NCBI GenBank assembly: GCA_947632255.1
Contig: CANROL010000066.1
Coordinates: 1 to 6,697 of the forward strand
Origin: an uncultured Bacilli bacterium
GTDB taxonomy: Bacteria; Bacillota_I; Bacilli_A; RF39; UBA660
Direction: 5' to 3'
Length of the DNA stretch: 6,697 nt
How positions within the stretch are numbered: position 1 is the first letter of the stretch; each line of letters begins with the position of its first letter. Both the position numbers and the translations under genes were made by a program. The notes beneath the pieces are model-generated. The model ran no database searches and had not been told where the DNA came from. It saw only the letters and a program-made list of their open reading frames with translations. Of the stretch, positions 6,353 to 6,697 are shown in pieces.

Positions 6353-6394
6353 ATTTTGGAACACACTCGCTTATATATCTTCTACTTCCAAAAT
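6353..6394. repeat. Inverted repeat with 9-base arms
   Basis: ATTTTGGAA (6353-6361) and TTCCAAAAT (6386-6394) are perfect reverse complements separated by 24 bases. There is no T run after either arm, so it is not an obvious terminator. It could be a structured RNA, an operator or mobile-element debris. Confidence 0.45.
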
Positions 6395-6454
6395 ATACTA
6401 TATCTTAATTTAACCTATAGTACTTATACGTGGACAGTTTTTAAAAGCAATGAA

Positions 6455-6484
6455 AAAAGATAACTACCTATATAATTATCTTTT
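6455..6484. repeat. AT-rich hairpin, possible weak terminator
   Basis: AAAAGATAA (6455-6463) pairs perfectly with TTATCTTTT (6476-6484) across a 12-base loop. It has only one G-C pair, with A and T runs at the ends. It could be a weak bidirectional terminator, such as those insulating insertion sequences, but stability is low. Confidence 0.4.
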
Positions 6485-6496
6485 GTGTCTCAAAAC

Positions 6497-6563
6497 TTGA
6501 TTAAATGACCATTTTCTGCTATATTTAATTTGACAATAGAAAGCAGTGTGGTCATTTAATGAA
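6497..6563. repeat. 67-base imperfect palindrome with 15-base arms
   Basis: TTGATTAAATGACCA (6497-6511) and TGGTCATTTAATGAA (6549-6563) match as reverse complements at 14 of 15 positions. Inside, CTGCT (6516-6520) and AGCAG (6542-6546) pair again, so the whole can form one long interrupted hairpin. A perfect TTGACA lies at its centre (6530-6535), with TTTAAT 19 bases on (6555-6560), so the palindrome may also contain a promoter. The ATG of the following 22-codon frame is inside the right arm. Confidence 0.65.
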
Positions 6564-6627
6564 TATAATATACAATACTCAAGAAGATATTGCAAGTAAT
6601 TTTAAGATAATTTTTAAGGAATCTTAA
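6559..6627 (+). pseudogene. 22-codon frame, possible truncated transposase N-terminus
   Basis: The frame reads MNIIYNTQEDIASNFKIIFK followed by ES and TAA. From memory this looks like the first residues of DDE transposases of IS4 type in gut Firmicutes, but I cannot confirm it and a chance frame is possible. There is no Shine-Dalgarno before the ATG. The stop codon runs straight into a long hairpin, which would fit an internally deleted element that kept its 5' end and its terminator. It could instead be a genuine small peptide gene. Confidence 0.25.
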
Positions 6628-6678
6628 TTCTCAAAGTAAAAACCCTTTTTTAAATTGACGGGTTTTTAGTTTGAGAAT
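6627..6678 (+). terminator. Long hairpin, probable (bidirectional) terminator
   Basis: The arms at 6627-6645 and 6660-6678 are complementary at 18 of 19 positions, with a single central G/G mismatch, around a 14-base loop. The inner part is TAAAAACCC against GGGTTTTTA, the usual form of a terminator core that works in both directions. No T run follows the outer arm directly. It starts at the last base of the stop codon of the 22-codon frame, so it may have served that gene or a longer ancestor. Confidence 0.55.
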
Positions 6679-6697
6679 AGCTATGTGTTTTTAGTTT

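Larger units (their letters stand above)
6291..6697. other. Gene-free region with several inverted repeats
   Basis: About 400 bases hold no open frame of convincing length on either strand. Several inverted repeats follow one another (6353-6394, 6455-6484, 6497-6563, 6627-6678), along with a 22-codon frame at 6559-6627. No tRNA, riboswitch or CRISPR repeat is recognisable. The mixture of palindromes and a very short frame fits the edge of an insertion sequence or its remnant, but I cannot match it to a named family. Confidence 0.5.

Noticed and set aside
6292..6354. Minus-strand 20-codon frame beginning MTLQYLYKFF
   Set aside because: It has no ribosome binding site, overlaps the inverted repeat, and has composition expected of random AT-rich DNA.
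6291..6697. tRNA, T-box, riboswitch or CRISPR array in the tail region
   Set aside because: No TTCGA-type arm, T-box GGTGG element, or regularly spaced direct repeats are visible. The repeats present are inverted and differ from each other.

Overview
The window is strongly AT-rich, with compact, tightly packed genes and short leaders carrying Shine-Dalgarno sequences. Every tryptophan codon is TGG and all stops are TAA or TAG, so it uses the standard bacterial code and not the Mycoplasma code. The gene set (Clp ATPase, FtsY, YlxM, SpoIIIE/FtsK) points to a low-GC Firmicutes/Bacilli relative, possibly an uncultured gut lineage near the RF39 or Erysipelotrichia groups. That placement is inference from gene content and composition.

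Layout. The left half (1-3296) is on the minus strand. Read in its direction of transcription, it holds an uncharacterised protein with an HELDH zinc-protease-like motif (3296-2415), the SRP receptor ftsY (2352-1354), ylxM (1364-1110) overlapping the end of ftsY, a Nudix hydrolase (1108-650) one base after ylxM, a hairpin terminator (650-623), and the start of a ClpC-type ATPase (586 to beyond base 1). A divergent intergenic region (3297-3436) holds two good sigma-A-type promoters back to back. The right half is on the plus strand. It has a SpoIIIE/FtsK DNA translocase (3437-5671) cut in two by a single in-frame TAA directly after the Walker B motif, then a small membrane-anchored thioredoxin-fold protein without a CXXC pair (5731-6258), ending in a clear terminator. 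The last 400 bases (6291-6697) hold no convincing gene but several inverted repeats and a 22-codon reading frame that may be a mobile-element remnant.

How the genes fit together. ftsY and ylxM form the core of the usual Firmicutes SRP operon, but ffh is absent from the position after ylxM, where a Nudix gene sits instead. The translocase would move chromosomal DNA through the division septum. The Clp ATPase would unfold proteins for ClpP. Nothing in the window proves a new system. The most notable points are the split translocase, the HELDH protein family, and the structured non-coding tail.
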